Counted from the stretch's first letter, positions 45,918 to 57,218 are shown. The stretch: 64,000 nucleotides of DNA from Pantoea sp. Ap-967 (GCF_011752565.1 NZ_VWXK01000004.1:124001-188000), one strand, 5' to 3'. The notes: a model not told the origin generated them from the letters alone. Numbers and translations are program-made.

Positions 45918-46614
45918 TCTTTCCGAACTGTCCCAGCTCGCGCCGATCTTCCGCGAGCTGTTCAAGGGTTTCCACGTCAGCCGCCGCGACCCTGAAATGT
46001 ACGCCCAGCTGTCGAACTTCCAGGACCAGTACCGCACCCTGTTCAAGGCCCTGGGCTTCGAGCTGGTGTGCGATACCCGCGGCTTCTACTACTTCGTGCC
46101 CGAGCAGGCTGCCGCGCAGGTCAACAAGACCGCCCAGCGCCTGTCGCTGTTCACCTTCATCCTGGTCGAGTACCTGGCCGACCAGGGCCGCGACCCGATG
46201 GCCGTGCTCGACGGCGGCAGCATCGGCCGCGACGAGCTGCCCTCGCTGCTGGACAAGTACCGCGACCTGTTCCTGCAGGCCGAAGTGCAGACGGTGGACG
46301 AGCTTGAAGAAAAGATCATGCGGCGCATGACCCAGCTGGGCTTCGCCCATGAGGAAGGCGGCATCTACCGCTTCCTGCCGCCGATGCACCGCTTCCTCGA
46401 CGTGTGCCTGTCGGTGCAGCAGGACCGCGACCTGGCCGCCAGCCTGCACAGTGACCTGCCACTGCCCACTCCGGAGCTGGTGGTGGAAGAAAGCCCCGAA
46501 CAACTCAACCGCACCGACGACCCGCTCGACCTCAGCCCGTTCGACGGCGAGGAAAGCGAAGAGGACGCCCTGGCCCGGGCCATCCGCGAAGAGCAACAGG
46601 AGATTGACGCATGA
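45907..46614 (+). CDS. mksE: MksE, accessory subunit of the Mks condensin
   Basis: 235 residues. It is a helical/winged-helix protein with an acidic C-terminal tail (EESEEDALARAIREEQQE), of the size and position of MksE. It should bind MksF and modulate the complex. Overlaps mksF by 11 nt and mksB by 4 nt (ATGA), so the subunits are translationally coupled. Confidence 0.88.
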   Translation: MHLDLSELSQLAPIFRELFKGFHVSRRDPEMYAQLSNFQDQYRTLFKALGFELVCDTRGFYYFVPEQAAAQVNKTAQRLSLFTFILVEYLADQGRDPMAVLDGGSIGRDELPSLLDKYRDLFLQAEVQTVDELEEKIMRRMTQLGFAHEEGGIYRFLPPMHRFLDVCLSVQQDRDLAASLHSDLPLPTPELVVEESPEQLNRTDDPLDLSPFDGEESEEDALARAIREEQQEIDA

Positions 46615-49442
46615 GCCAGGAACGCTACGGCATCCGCCGCTTCGCACTGCTCAACACCGCCGGCTACAGCCTCGGCCTGTTCCCGCTGGAGCACCCGCTG
46701 TCGGTCTACGGCGCCAACAACCTGGGTAAATCGGCGTCGATCAACGCCCTGCAGTTCCCGATTCTGGCGCGCATGTCGGACATGAGCTTCGGCAAGTACA
46801 GCCTGGAGCAGTCCCGCCGCTTCTACTTCGCCAGCGATACGTCCTACATCCTCTGCGAACTGAACCTGCCCCACGGCCCGCACGTGATCGGCGTGGTCGG
46901 CCGCGGCCCGGGCGGCGGTTTCGGCCACCAGTTCTTTGCCTACAAAGGCGAGCTGGATCTGGCCCACTACCAGAAGAACGACACCTGCCTGCGCCAGAAG
47001 GAGCTGTTCACCAACCTTGAGCGCCTGGGCCTGAAGGCCTATGAACTGAAGCCGGACGAACTGCGCCGGCTGCTGGTGGGCGGCCACTCCACCTGCCCGC
47101 TCGACCTCACCCTGATTCCGCTGCGCTCAACCAGCGAGCAGAGCCTGAAAACCTTCCGCGCGCTGTTCATCAACCTGCTGCACATGCGCGAGATCACCGC
47201 CGCCAAGCTCAAGCAGCTGTTCCTCGACGCCTTCGAGCACAGCCTGCGCTCGGGCAGCGTCGACTACATCGCCGCCTGCGAGGAAGCCTTCCGCGACGTG
47301 CGCCGCATGGAGCAGGACTACAACGCCCTGGTCGCGGCCGGCCCACTGGTCGAGGCCCTGGCCGGCGGCGTGGCCCAGCGCGACATCCTGCGCGGCAAGC
47401 TGCACCGCATTTCGCCGGTGCTCGACACCCTGCTCGGCACCTGGCAGGAATACGCCATGGCGCGCAAGGAAGAGCTGGTGATCCAGGCCGAGCACTACCG
47501 TGGCGAGCAGGACCGCCTGCAGAACGACCAGCGCGGTGGCACCCAGGAACTGATGCGCCTGGAGCGTGAAATCACCGGTATCCAGCGCTGGCTTGGCGAG
47601 CTGTCGGTGCTCAAGCACCGCTTTGCCCTGGTCGATGACGTCAAGGTGCTGGAACAAGGGCTGCTGGCGGCCAAGGACGCCCACGACGAACTGGCCGGTG
47701 CCCTGGCCCAGTCGCGCCAGTTCAGCGCCGAAGACCTCGACGAGCGCGTGCGCGACCTGGAAAAACGCCTGAAGCAGGTCAAGCAGCAGCTCGACCACGC
47801 CGACAACAACAGCTATGCACGCCTGCGCGAAGAGTTCTCGCAGCAGGACGTCGACCGCCTGATGCGCCTGTTCAACGGCGCGCTGTTCAGCCTGCCGCTG
47901 GGCGACCGTGGCATCGAGCTGGACGACAGCGACCTGTGGGTGAAATCCCTGGAAGCGGTGCTCGACGGCTTCAAGGGCGAGCGCTTCGAGGCCCCGGGCC
48001 TGTCGATCGACCTCACCCACATCGACCCGCCTGCCCTGCAGGCCCTGGCCGACCGCGCCGCCCTGCGCGACCAGAAAGAGCGCCTGGAAAAAGAGCTCAA
48101 GCAGCTCAAGACCCAGCAATCGGTTGCCGCCGACCGCTCCGCCTCCAAGGCCCAGACCGAAACCCTGTACCAGCAGGTGCTGGATGCGCAAAAGGCCCTG
48201 GAAGATTTCCGCCGCAGCGAAACCCTGGCCGCCGAGGAACCCGAGAAGCTGGAGCAACTGGCCCAGCTGGAAGCTGCCCAGGACGAGCTCAAGCGCTCAA
48301 GCGACGCCTTCACCGAGCGCGTTCAGCAGCTGTCGGCCAAGCTGCAGCTGGTCGGCCGCCAGATCGGTGACCTTGAGTCCAAGCAGCGCACCCTGGAAGA
48401 CGCCCTGCGCCGCCGCCAACTGCTGCCAGCCGACCTGCCCTACGGCACGCCGTACATGGAAGCCATCGACGACTCGATGGACAACCTGCTGCCACTGCTC
48501 AACGACTACCAGGACAGCTGGCAGGGCCTGCAGCGCGTCGACAACCAGATCGAGGCGCTATACGCCCAGGTGCGCCTGAAGGGCGTGGCCAAGTTCGACA
48601 GCGAAGACGACATGGAGCGCCGCCTGCAGCTGCTGGTGAACGCCTATGCGCACCGCACCGACGAGGCCCTGACCCTGGCCAAGGCTCGCCGCGCCGCAGT
48701 GACCGACATCGCCCGGACCCTGCGCAACATCCGCAGTGACTACGACAGCCTGGAACACCAGTTGGCCCTGTTCAACCGCGAGATCAACAAGCGCCAGGTG
48801 TCCAACCTGGAAAGCTTCCGCGTGGTGCTGGCACCGAACAAGGAAGCGCTCAAGCACATCGACCAGATCATCCACAGCGCCGGCCAGTACGAAGAAGGCG
48901 AAACCCTGTCGGTGTTCGACCTGACCCAGAGCGCCGAGCAGGACAACAAGAACGAAGAGGCCAAGGAATACCTGGCCCGCCTGGTGGCCGCCAACCACAA
49001 CCAGCTGGGCCTGAAAGACCTGTTCGAGCTGGCGTTCGAGATCACCAAGGTCAATGGCCAGCCGATCATCCACGCCGACATCGACGGCGCGGCGTCCAAC
49101 GGCACCACCATGACCATCAAGGCGCTGACCAACATGTACCTGTTGCTGCACTTGATGGACCGCGACCTGGCCGGGCGCATTCGCCTGCCGTACTACCTGG
49201 ACGAGGCGGCGGACATCGACGAACGCAACCAGGCGGCGCTGCTGGAAACCAGCCTGCAACTGGGCTTCGTACCGATTCTGGCGAGCGTGAAGCCGCAGGT
49301 GTCGGCGCGCGTGGCGATTGACCTGGAAGGTGGCAGCGGGCCGAATGGCATCTACATCGACGAGGCGGACTGGAAGTACATCAGCCGGCTGGATGAGGTG
49401 AAGGCGGTTGTGCGTGAGGATCAGGCCGAGGAGTTGGCCTGA
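46611..49442 (+). CDS. mksB: MksB, SMC-like ATPase of the Mks condensin
   Basis: 943 residues. The Walker A motif GANNLGKS is at 34-41 and the Walker B segment YYLDEAADID near 862, with the SNGTT signature-like loop between. The head halves are separated by two coiled-coil arms (about 270-420 and 480-730), shorter than in SMC or MukB. It is a DNA-organising ATPase. No nuclease gene (mksG/jetD) follows: the next gene is creA on the other strand. The complex therefore resembles the chromosomal MksBEF of pseudomonads rather than an anti-plasmid Wadjet set. Confidence 0.92.
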   Translation: MSQERYGIRRFALLNTAGYSLGLFPLEHPLSVYGANNLGKSASINALQFPILARMSDMSFGKYSLEQSRRFYFASDTSYILCELNLPHGPHVIGVVGRGPGGGFGHQFFAYKGELDLAHYQKNDTCLRQKELFTNLERLGLKAYELKPDELRRLLVGGHSTCPLDLTLIPLRSTSEQSLKTFRALFINLLHMREITAAKLKQLFLDAFEHSLRSGSVDYIAACEEAFRDVRRMEQDYNALVAAGPLVEALAGGVAQRDILRGKLHRISPVLDTLLGTWQEYAMARKEELVIQAEHYRGEQDRLQNDQRGGTQELMRLEREITGIQRWLGELSVLKHRFALVDDVKVLEQGLLAAKDAHDELAGALAQSRQFSAEDLDERVRDLEKRLKQVKQQLDHADNNSYARLREEFSQQDVDRLMRLFNGALFSLPLGDRGIELDDSDLWVKSLEAVLDGFKGERFEAPGLSIDLTHIDPPALQALADRAALRDQKERLEKELKQLKTQQSVAADRSASKAQTETLYQQVLDAQKALEDFRRSETLAAEEPEKLEQLAQLEAAQDELKRSSDAFTERVQQLSAKLQLVGRQIGDLESKQRTLEDALRRRQLLPADLPYGTPYMEAIDDSMDNLLPLLNDYQDSWQGLQRVDNQIEALYAQVRLKGVAKFDSEDDMERRLQLLVNAYAHRTDEALTLAKARRAAVTDIARTLRNIRSDYDSLEHQLALFNREINKRQVSNLESFRVVLAPNKEALKHIDQIIHSAGQYEEGETLSVFDLTQSAEQDNKNEEAKEYLARLVAANHNQLGLKDLFELAFEITKVNGQPIIHADIDGAASNGTTMTIKALTNMYLLLHLMDRDLAGRIRLPYYLDEAADIDERNQAALLETSLQLGFVPILASVKPQVSARVAIDLEGGSGPNGIYIDEADWKYISRLDEVKAVVREDQAEELA

Positions 49443-49471
49443 TTCAGGTGCAAGGGGCCGCTTTGCGGCCC

Positions 49472-49539
49472 TTCGCGACCTCTGGTCGCTCCTACCGGGG
49501 AAATTGCATCTCCCTGTAGGAGCGACCAAAGGTCGCGAA
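49472..49539. repeat. Inverted repeat pair, REP-like variant
   Basis: TTCGCGACCTCTGGTCGCTCCTAC and GTAGGAGCGACCAAAGGTCGCGAA face each other over 20 nt, in the gap between convergent mksB and creA. The core differs from the GCGGGCTTG class seen elsewhere. Confidence 0.8.
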
Positions 49540-49566
49540 TGGAGGCCAAAGGCCTCCCCTGGGCCC

Positions 49567-50028
49567 TCAATGATTCCAAGGCAAAATCGGAATCGCGGTC
49601 ACCGCATTCTGCGGGCTACCTTCAACGATGCGGTCGCTGTACACCAGGTACACCAGCGTATTGCGCTTCTTGTCCAGGAAGCGCACCACCTGCATGGTCT
49701 TGAACACCAGCGAGGTGCGCTCCTTGAACACCTCCTCGCCATCTTTGAGCTCACCCTTGAAGTTGATCGGCCCCACCTGACGGCAGGCAATCGACGCCTC
49801 CGCGCGGTCCTCGGCCAACCCCAGGCCACCCTTCACGCCACCGGTCTTGGCCCGCGACAGGTAGCAAGTCACGCCCTCGACCTTGGGGTCGTCGAACGCT
49901 TCGACCACGATACGGTCGTTCGGCCCCAGGAACTTGAACACCGTGGACACCTGGCCGATTTCCTCGGCCCCGGCCAGCATCGGCAGGGCAAAGGCTGCCA
50001 GGGCCACTGCCCGCTTGAGCCTCTTCAT
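49567..50028 (-). CDS. creA: CreA family periplasmic protein
   Basis: 153 residues. Signal peptide (ends near LPMLAGA), then the CreA domain: [35 protein letters not shown] pattern, and a [22 protein letters not shown] ending. The role is unknown; in E. coli the gene heads creABCD. Coupled to proB by a 4-nt overlap. Confidence 0.92.
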   Translation of the reverse strand: MKRLKRAVALAAFALPMLAGAEEIGQVSTVFKFLGPNDRIVVEAFDDPKVEGVTCYLSRAKTGGVKGGLGLAEDRAEASIACRQVGPINFKGELKDGEEVFKERTSLVFKTMQVVRFLDKKRNTLVYLVYSDRIVEGSPQNAVTAIPILPWNH

Positions 50029-51143
50029 ACCAGCACCAGGTTGTCGCGGTGCACCAACTCAGGCTCGGCGATGTAGCCCAGCACGGCCTCGATCTGGTCG
50101 GAGGGCTGGCCGATGATCTTCTGCGCTTCCAGCGCGCTGTAGTTGGCCAGGCCCCGGGCCACTTCACCGCCATCCGGGCCGACGCACACCACCATCTCAC
50201 CGCGACGGAAACTGCCCTGCACGGTTTTCACGCCCACCGGCAGCAGGCTCTTGTTGGCTTCGCGCAGCGCCTGCACGGCGCCGGCGTCGAGCACCAGGGT
50301 ACCGCGGGTTTGCAAGTGACCAGCCAGCCACTGCTTGCGCGCCGCGAGCATGCCGCGCTCGGGCGACAACAGGGTGCCCAGGCGCTCACCGGCCTTCAGG
50401 CGGTCCAGCACGCGCTCGATGCGCCCGCCAATGATGATGGTATGGGCGCCGGAACGGGCCGCCAGGCGCGCAGCGCGCAGCTTGGTCTGCATGCCGCCAC
50501 GGCCCAGCGCGCCGCCGGTGCCGCCGGCCACGGCGTCAAGCGACGGGTCGTCGGCGCGGGCTTCATAGATCAGCTGGGCTTCAGGGTTGTTGCGCGGGTC
50601 GGCGTCGAACATGCCGTCACGGTCGGTGAGGATCACCAGCAGGTCGGCTTCCACCAGGTTGGCCACCAGCGCGGCCAGGGTGTCGTTGTCGCCGAAGCGG
50701 ATCTCGTCGGTGACCACGGTGTCGTTCTCGTTGATCACCGGCACCACGCCCAGGTCCACCAGGGTACGTAGGGTGCTGCGGGCGTTCAGGTAACGCTTGC
50801 GGTCGGACAGGTCGTCGTGGGTCAGAAGAATCTGCGCAGTGTGCTTGCCGTGCTCGCCGAAGCTCGACTCCCAGGCCTGCACCAGGCGCATCTGGCCGAT
50901 CGAGGCGGCCGCTTGCAGCTCGTTCATTGCACTGGGTCGCGAAGTCCAGCCCAGCTGGCTCATGCCGGCAGCCACGGCCCCGGAGGACACCAGTACCAAC
51001 TCCACGCCCGCTTCACGCAGCGCGACCATCTGCTCGACCCACACGGCCATGGCGCCGCGGTCGAGGCCCTTGCCATCGGCGGTCAGCAGGGCACTGCCAA
51101 TCTTCACGACCCAGCGCTTGGCGCCCGTCACCTTGCTTCGCAT
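50025..51143 (-). CDS. proB: Glutamate 5-kinase
   Basis: 372 residues. It phosphorylates glutamate, the first step of proline synthesis. The amino-acid-kinase domain starts [10 protein letters not shown] and contains [10 protein letters not shown] and NENDTV; a C-terminal PUA domain (about 280-365) completes the long form. The start at 51143 has GGAAGAAG immediately upstream. Obg lies upstream behind a terminator, so proB-creA has its own promoter or reads through. Confidence 0.97.
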   Translation of the reverse strand: MRSKVTGAKRWVVKIGSALLTADGKGLDRGAMAVWVEQMVALREAGVELVLVSSGAVAAGMSQLGWTSRPSAMNELQAAASIGQMRLVQAWESSFGEHGKHTAQILLTHDDLSDRKRYLNARSTLRTLVDLGVVPVINENDTVVTDEIRFGDNDTLAALVANLVEADLLVILTDRDGMFDADPRNNPEAQLIYEARADDPSLDAVAGGTGGALGRGGMQTKLRAARLAARSGAHTIIIGGRIERVLDRLKAGERLGTLLSPERGMLAARKQWLAGHLQTRGTLVLDAGAVQALREANKSLLPVGVKTVQGSFRRGEMVVCVGPDGGEVARGLANYSALEAQKIIGQPSDQIEAVLGYIAEPELVHRDNLVLV

Positions 51144-51187
51144 CTTCTTCCAACCTATGTCGAATCTGTAGATACCGTGGATACAAA

Positions 51188-51211
51188 AACGCCGCTCCAA
51201 TGAGCGGCGTT
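51188..51211 (-). terminator. Intrinsic terminator after obg
   Basis: On the minus strand a 9-bp stem (AACGCCGCT / AGCGGCGTT) with a 6-nt loop runs into a TTTTTG run. Confidence 0.88.
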
Positions 51212-51228
51212 TAGTGTACTGCAACCGA

Positions 51229-52590
<1,362 letters not shown>

Positions 52591-52601
52591 TCACCACAAA
52601 C

Positions 52602-52629
52602 GAAAAAGCCCCGTCGCATGACGGGGCTT
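52602..52629 (-). terminator. Intrinsic terminator after rpmA
   Basis: On the minus strand AAGCCCCGTC, ATGC loop, GACGGGGCTT and a TTTTTCG run. Confidence 0.93.
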
Positions 52630-52646
52630 CTGGAGCGACGTCGCGA

Positions 52647-52904
52647 TTAGGCTGCGACGATGCTCACGTAACGGCGCATGAACTCGCCTTTCTTCTCGAA
52701 CTTGATCACGCCTTCGATCTTGGCGAACAAGGTGTGGTCCTTGCCCATGCCAACGCCGTAGCCAGCGTGGAATTCGGTGCCGCGCTGACGGACGATGATG
52801 TTGCCTGGCTTGATAACCTGGCCGCCATACATCTTCACGCCAAGGCGTTTCGATTCTGAGTCGCGACCGTTACGAGTACTACCACCAGCCTTTTTGTGAG
52901 CCAT
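52647..52904 (-). CDS. rpmA: 50S ribosomal protein L27
   Basis: 85 residues. Starts [16 protein letters not shown], the standard bL27 N-terminus that reaches toward the peptidyl-transferase centre. 38 nt after rplU in the same operon. Confidence 0.98.
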
Positions 52905-52942
52905 GGTTCAATTCTCCAAATAAATTCAGGGGACCTAGGCGA

Positions 52943-53257
52943 TTAAGCCTGGATACCGGTGATTTTGATCTCGGTGAACCACTGGCGGTGGCCCATACGC
53001 TTCATGTGGTGCTTACGACGACGGAACTTGATGATGCGCACTTTGTCGTGACGGCCTTGCGAAACGACTTCGGCAACCACTTTAGCGCCGGCGACGACTG
53101 GTGCGCCGATGGTGACTTCTTCACCGTTGGCAACCAGCAGAACGCGATCGAAGGTTACGGATTCGCCAGTGGCGACTTCCAGTTTTTCGATCTTGAGGAA
53201 TTCACCTTCAGCGACTTTGTACTGCTTGCCGCCGGTAACGATTACTGCGTAAGACAT
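52943..53257 (-). CDS. rplU: 50S ribosomal protein L21
   Basis: 104 residues. [19 protein letters not shown] and the C-terminal [16 protein letters not shown] are typical of bL21. It binds 23S rRNA. First gene of rplU-rpmA, divergent from ispB with a 244-nt promoter region. An upstream in-frame ATG would add a non-homologous 66-residue extension and is rejected. Confidence 0.98.
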   Translation of the reverse strand: MSYAVIVTGGKQYKVAEGEFLKIEKLEVATGESVTFDRVLLVANGEEVTIGAPVVAGAKVVAEVVSQGRHDKVRIIKFRRRKHHMKRMGHRQWFTEIKITGIQA

Positions 53258-53501
53258 GGTATTTCTCCGATAATCCTGCTCACCCAGCGCTTTATATGAT
53301 GAGTATTGGCTGGCATGGCTGCACGGGGCTGGAACGGCCCTGTGCAATTGCGTAAGGCAGGTGCTGCCCAGGAAGTTAGGGTGCGCGATTGTACGCAACC
53401 GGCGTTTTGCTTGCAAGTGCCGCCCCCGGCCCGCTGGCACCGCGCCTTGACACACCGGGACCTGCGACCTAGCATGCCGCGCAACCTCACTGGAGCAACC
53501 G

Positions 53502-54470
53502 ATGCAACCCCAATCCTTCTACCGCGCGGTAGCTGACGATTTCAGCGCCGTCGACGAGATCATCAAGAAGCAGCTGACCTCGCGCGTGCCGCTGGTATCG
53601 AAGATCGGCGATTATATCACGTCGGCCGGCGGCAAGCGCCTGCGCCCCCTGCTGGTGCTGCTGTGCGGCAAGGCCCTGGGCCGCGAGGGCGACGACCTGC
53701 GCCTGCTGGCCGCGACCATCGAATTCCTGCACACCGCGACCCTGCTGCATGACGACGTGGTCGACATGTCTGGCATGCGCCGTGGCCGCTCCACTGCCAA
53801 TGCCCTGTGGGGCAACGCGCCAAGCGTGCTGGTGGGCGACTTCCTCTATTCGCGCTCGTTCGAGATGATGGTCGAGCTGGGCTCGATGCCGGTCATGCAG
53901 ATCCTCTCCAAGGCCACCCGGGTGATCGCCGAAGGCGAAGTGCTGCAGCTGTCGCGGGTACGCGACGCCAGCACCACCGAAGAGGTGTACATGGAGGTGA
54001 TTCGCGGCAAGACCGCGATGCTGTTCGAAGCCTCGACCCACAGCGCCGCCGCACTGGCCGGCGCCACCGATGCCCAGCGCGAGGCGCTGCGCACCTTCGG
54101 TGACCACCTGGGGGTGGCCTTCCAGCTGGTCGACGACCTGCTCGACTACGAAGGCGATGCCGATGCCCTGGGCAAGAACGTCGGTGACGACCTGGCCGAA
54201 GGCAAGCCGACCCTGCCGTTGATCTACACCATGCGCGAAGGCACGCCCGAGCAGGCTGCACTGGTGCGCAAGGCGATCCAGAAGGGTGGCCTGGAGGATC
54301 TGGAGCAGATTCGCGAGGCTGTCGAAGCGTCGGGCGCATTGAAGTACACCGCCGAGCTGGCGCGTGACTACGTCAAACGTGCCATCGCCTGCCTGGAAGT
54401 GCTGCCGGCCAGTGAATGCCGGGATGCGCTGGTTGAGCTGAGCGAGTTTGCTGTCGCCCGTACCCACTGA
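53502..54470 (+). CDS. ispB: Polyprenyl diphosphate synthase (ubiquinone side chain)
   Basis: 322 residues. The two aspartate-rich motifs are in LLHDDVVD and [12 protein letters not shown]. It elongates isoprenoid diphosphates for the ubiquinone tail; pseudomonads make Q-9, so the product is probably solanesyl diphosphate although the gene is called octaprenyl diphosphate synthase in E. coli. Same divergent position beside rplU as in E. coli. Confidence 0.95.
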   Translation: MQPQSFYRAVADDFSAVDEIIKKQLTSRVPLVSKIGDYITSAGGKRLRPLLVLLCGKALGREGDDLRLLAATIEFLHTATLLHDDVVDMSGMRRGRSTANALWGNAPSVLVGDFLYSRSFEMMVELGSMPVMQILSKATRVIAEGEVLQLSRVRDASTTEEVYMEVIRGKTAMLFEASTHSAAALAGATDAQREALRTFGDHLGVAFQLVDDLLDYEGDADALGKNVGDDLAEGKPTLPLIYTMREGTPEQAALVRKAIQKGGLEDLEQIREAVEASGALKYTAELARDYVKRAIACLEVLPASECRDALVELSEFAVARTH

Positions 54471-54488
54471 TAGACCGAGTCGCCTTCA

Positions 54489-54554
54489 TTCGCGGGGCAA
54501 GCCCGCTCCTACACAGGATATGCGTTCCCTGTAGGAGCGGGCTTGCCCCGCGAA
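54489..54554. repeat. Inverted REP pair after ispB
   Basis: TTCGCGGGGCAAGCCCGCTC... and its exact complement (arms 54489-54512 and 54531-54554) over an 18-nt loop. Confidence 0.88.
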
Positions 54555-54638
54555 GCTTTTGTACGGACAAAAACACTTCCCCGGCAAAACCTTATACACT
54601 GTGGGCTTTTAACCGCCCGTCTGTTTTAAGGATCCGAA

Positions 54639-54980
54639 GTGAGCACTCTGCCACCCTGCCCCAAATGCAATTCCGAATACACCTACGAGGATGGCACCCA
54701 GCTGGTCTGCCCCGAGTGCGCCCACGAGTGGTCGGCCAACGGCGAAGCCGAAGCTGCCAGCGATGACGTGGTGAAGAAGGATTCGGTCGGCAACGTGCTG
54801 CAGGACGGCGACACCGTCACCGTAATCAAGGACCTCAAGGTCAAGGGCTCGTCCCTGGTGGTGAAGGTCGGCACCAAGGTCAAGAACATCCGCCTGTGCG
54901 ATGGCGACCACGACATCGACTGCAAGATCGACGGCATCGGGGCGATGAAGCTGAAATCCGAGTTCGTCCGTAAGGTCTGA
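54639..54980 (+). CDS. PhnA/YjdM-family zinc-ribbon protein, GTG start
   Basis: 113 residues. The N-terminal zinc ribbon has two CxxC pairs (CPKC, CPEC), followed by a beta domain with VKDSVGN-like and [11 protein letters not shown] segments. The family is called PhnA from the E. coli alkylphosphonate locus but is not needed for phosphonate use; function unknown. GTG start at 54639 with AAGGAT upstream. Confidence 0.88.
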   Translation: MSTLPPCPKCNSEYTYEDGTQLVCPECAHEWSANGEAEAASDDVVKKDSVGNVLQDGDTVTVIKDLKVKGSSLVVKVGTKVKNIRLCDGDHDIDCKIDGIGAMKLKSEFVRKV

Positions 54981-55013
54981 TTACAAATTCCGCCAATTGG
55001 CACTTGCTATTAT

Positions 55014-55032
55014 GATAATAAGAATTATTCTC
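55014..55032 (+). promoter_or_regulatory. Fur box of the small iron-regulated gene
   Basis: GATAATAAGAATTATTCTC matches 15 of 19 positions of the classic Fur consensus GATAATGATAATCATTATC. It is centred about 40 nt upstream of the start at 55062. This is the best Fur match in the window. Confidence 0.85.
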
Positions 55033-55061
55033 ATTGGAATTGGTATCCAAGGAGAATAGCC

Positions 55062-55307
55062 ATGACTTATCTGATCGACGCTTGGCTGGACCGCCCCCAT
55101 CCCTACCTGCGCATTCTTCACCGGGAAACCGGTGAGGTGTGTGCGGTGCTTGAAGAAGAAGCGCTGGACGAGCTGCGCGACCAGGGTGACCTGGACCTGA
55201 ACGGGTTGAATTCGAGCGAGCCGATCGTGCTCAAGGAGTTGGTGCGCAATTTGTTTCTGTTCTGCTATGCGCGGGCGTTGCGCCCTGGGGGAGCGGATTG
55301 GAATTGA
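55062..55307 (+). CDS. Small conserved protein, predicted Fur-regulated (PA4570-like)
   Basis: 81 residues, acidic, no signal peptide or cysteine pair; MTYLIDAWLDRPHPYLRILHR at the start, then a short helix LEEEALDELRDQGDL and LKELVRNLFLFCYARA. Position after ispB and the Fur box matches P. aeruginosa PA4570, as I recall a small hypothetical gene strongly induced by iron starvation. Function unknown. GGAGAATAGCC precedes the start. A REP pair follows. Confidence 0.8.
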   Translation: MTYLIDAWLDRPHPYLRILHRETGEVCAVLEEEALDELRDQGDLDLNGLNSSEPIVLKELVRNLFLFCYARALRPGGADWN

Positions 55308-55325
55308 GGCTGGCAGGGCCGGCCT

Positions 55326-55393
55326 CTTCGCGGGGCAAGCCCGCTCCTGCAAAGGAAACCTCTATCCTTGTAGGAGCGGGCTTGCCCCGCGAA
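55326..55393. repeat. Inverted REP pair between convergent genes
   Basis: Arms at 55326-55350 and 55370-55393 (CTTCGCGGGGCAAGCCCGC type) over about 19 nt, downstream of both the small Fur-linked gene and the FKBP gene. Confidence 0.85.
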
Positions 55394-55409
55394 TGGCCTT
55401 AAGCAGGCA

Positions 55410-56027
55410 TTACAGAACGTCGAGCAGCTCGACGTCGAACACCAGGGTACTGTGCGGCGGGATGCTACCAACGCCTTGGGCGCCGTAAGCCAGCTCGCTC
55501 GGCACGTACAGGCGCCATTTGCTACCGGCATTCATCAGTTGCAGGGCCTCGGTCCAGCCCGCGATCACGCCACCCACCGGGAATTCAGCCGGCTGGCCAC
55601 GGTCGTAGGAGCTGTCGAACACGGTGCCGTCGATCAGGGTGCCGTGGTAGTGGGTACGCACGTTGCTTTCGCGGGTCGGCTTGGCGCCTTCGCCAGCGGT
55701 CAGCACTTCGAACTGCAGGCCCGAAGCCAGGGTGGTGACGCCGTCACGCTTGGCGTTCTCGACCAGGAATTCCTTGCCAGCGGCAGCGGCCGCTTCGGCC
55801 TTGGCAGCCGCTTCGGCTTGCATCACTTCGCGGATCACCTTGAAGCTGGCCGACAGGTCGGCTTCGCTGACGCGGCTGTCGGCACCGTTGAAGGCGTCGG
55901 TCAGGCCGGCCAGGATGGCTTCCAGGCTAACGCCCGGTGGCGGGTTGTCGCGCAGTTGGCCGCCCAGCTGGCGGCCGATGCCGTAGCTGACGCGCAGTTC
56001 GTCGGTGGACAGGTTGAGTTCGGACAT
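55410..56027 (-). CDS. fklB: FKBP-type peptidyl-prolyl isomerase (FklB-like)
   Basis: 205 residues. N-terminal dimerisation helices (STDELRVSYGIGRQLGGQL, then an Ala/Glu-rich helix) and a C-terminal FKBP domain with TVFDSSYDRGQP, GWTEALQLMNAGSKW and LAYG motifs. No signal peptide, so cytoplasmic like E. coli FklB (FKBP22). The ATG at 56027 has GGAG with 7-nt spacing; an ATG 6 nt upstream is less well placed. Confidence 0.92.
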   Translation of the reverse strand: MSELNLSTDELRVSYGIGRQLGGQLRDNPPPGVSLEAILAGLTDAFNGADSRVSEADLSASFKVIREVMQAEAAAKAEAAAAAGKEFLVENAKRDGVTTLASGLQFEVLTAGEGAKPTRESNVRTHYHGTLIDGTVFDSSYDRGQPAEFPVGGVIAGWTEALQLMNAGSKWRLYVPSELAYGAQGVGSIPPHSTLVFDVELLDVL

Positions 56028-56113
56028 TGTCATGCTCCACTGCAGGGCGCAGTGAGGCCGCGCCCTTGATGAAAAGGGCGAGCAGCCTAGCACACTGGAA
56101 GCAACGCGAGCAG

Positions 56114-56419
56114 CTACCAGGCCGAACGCTGGGAAATCGGCACCTTCAGGTCTTCTTCAGGGTGCGAGCCCATGCCGCACATTTCATCCTGCACCGACCA
56201 ATGCACCAGGTTCATCGAAACCATCGGGATGGTCTGCAACAAGGTGCGTGCATCTTCCACCGAATGCACCCGCAGGCGTTCGCCGCGGATATCGGCCAGG
56301 GGGTGCGCATGGCCTTTGACCCGCGCCTCGATCAGGTAGTCGCCGCCTTCGATGGCGATCAGGTTCAGTTCGTCGACATGGCCTGCCCTGGCCTCGGAGT
56401 TGAGTTGATGCAGGTTCAT
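56114..56419 (-). CDS. DUF6482-type small protein
   Basis: 101 residues. Contains NLIAIEGGDYLIEARVKG and ERLRVHSVEDARTLL, a small beta-rich protein common in pseudomonads. Function unknown. GAGGTGA before the ATG at 56419 supports the start. 86 nt upstream of the FKBP gene. Confidence 0.75.
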   Translation of the reverse strand: MNLHQLNSEARAGHVDELNLIAIEGGDYLIEARVKGHAHPLADIRGERLRVHSVEDARTLLQTIPMVSMNLVHWSVQDEMCGMGSHPEEDLKVPISQRSAW

Positions 56420-56504
56420 GAGATCACCTCGCGATGGGAACCACGCATGAGTGCTCATTTTTTGTACGGGCAGGGGGATTAGACAAGACCCCGCTCGTCA
56501 GTTG

Positions 56505-56608
56505 GTGTGGGAGCGGGCTTGCCCGCGAAGCAGGCACCGCAATGGATGGCACGGGCTGCGCCCGTGTTCGCGGCGGTTCGACGCCTCGACAAGCCCGCTC
56601 CCACAAGG
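56505..56608. repeat. Inverted REP pair
   Basis: GTGGGAGCGGGCTTGCCCGCG and a diverged partner ending AAGCCCGCTCCCAC flank a GCACGGGCTGCGCCCGTG hairpin, between the DUF6482 and YqhA-like genes. Confidence 0.8.
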
Positions 56609-56621
56609 ACCCTCACAGGCC

Positions 56622-57110
56622 TCAGTGCTTGGTCAGCTTGTCCAGGTAGCCCATGCAGAAGGCCGAGATGACGAAGGTCATGTGGATGATCACGTACCAC
56701 ATCAGGTAGTCGGTGGAGATGTTCTGGGCATCCATGAACACCCGCAGCAGGTGGATGGAGGAAATCGCCACGATGGACGCTGCCACCTTCATCTTCAGCG
56801 ACGAGGAGTCCATCTTGCCCAGCCAGCTGAGCTTTTCCTTGCTTTCGTCGATGTCCAGCTGCGAGACGAAGTTCTCGTAGCCGGAAATCATCACCATCAC
56901 CAGCAGGCCGCCCACCAGCGACATGTCGATCAACGACAGGATCACCAGGATCAGGTCGGCCTCACTGAGGGCGAAAACGTTGGGCAGGACGTGGACCACT
57001 TCCTGGAAGAACTTCAGCGCAAGCGCCAGCAAGCCCAGGGACAGGCCGAAATAGATGGGTGCGAGCAGCCAGCGCGAGGCATACATCGCGTTTTCGAGAA
57101 AACGTTCCAT
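56622..57110 (-). CDS. YqhA/UPF0114 family inner-membrane protein
   Basis: 162 residues with four hydrophobic segments ([76 protein letters not shown]). The order and the SGYENFVS motif fit the TIGR00645/YqhA family. Function unknown. The start at 57110 (MERFLEN) gives the family length. Confidence 0.9.
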   Translation of the reverse strand: MERFLENAMYASRWLLAPIYFGLSLGLLALALKFFQEVVHVLPNVFALSEADLILVILSLIDMSLVGGLLVMVMISGYENFVSQLDIDESKEKLSWLGKMDSSSLKMKVAASIVAISSIHLLRVFMDAQNISTDYLMWYVIIHMTFVISAFCMGYLDKLTKH

Positions 57111-57218
57111 GGAGGGTTTGGGACTCGTCAGGTGACTGGAAAATCGAGCGCGAGTATAGCCAGCCACCTGTGACAGCAAAAGCCTGCGGCCAGTTGCCGC
57201 AGCGAGCAGGATGTATGC

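Noticed and set aside
44670..46046. 458-codon minus-strand frame opposite mksF
   Set aside because: Shadow frame; mksF, mksE and mksB are coupled by short overlaps and have family features.
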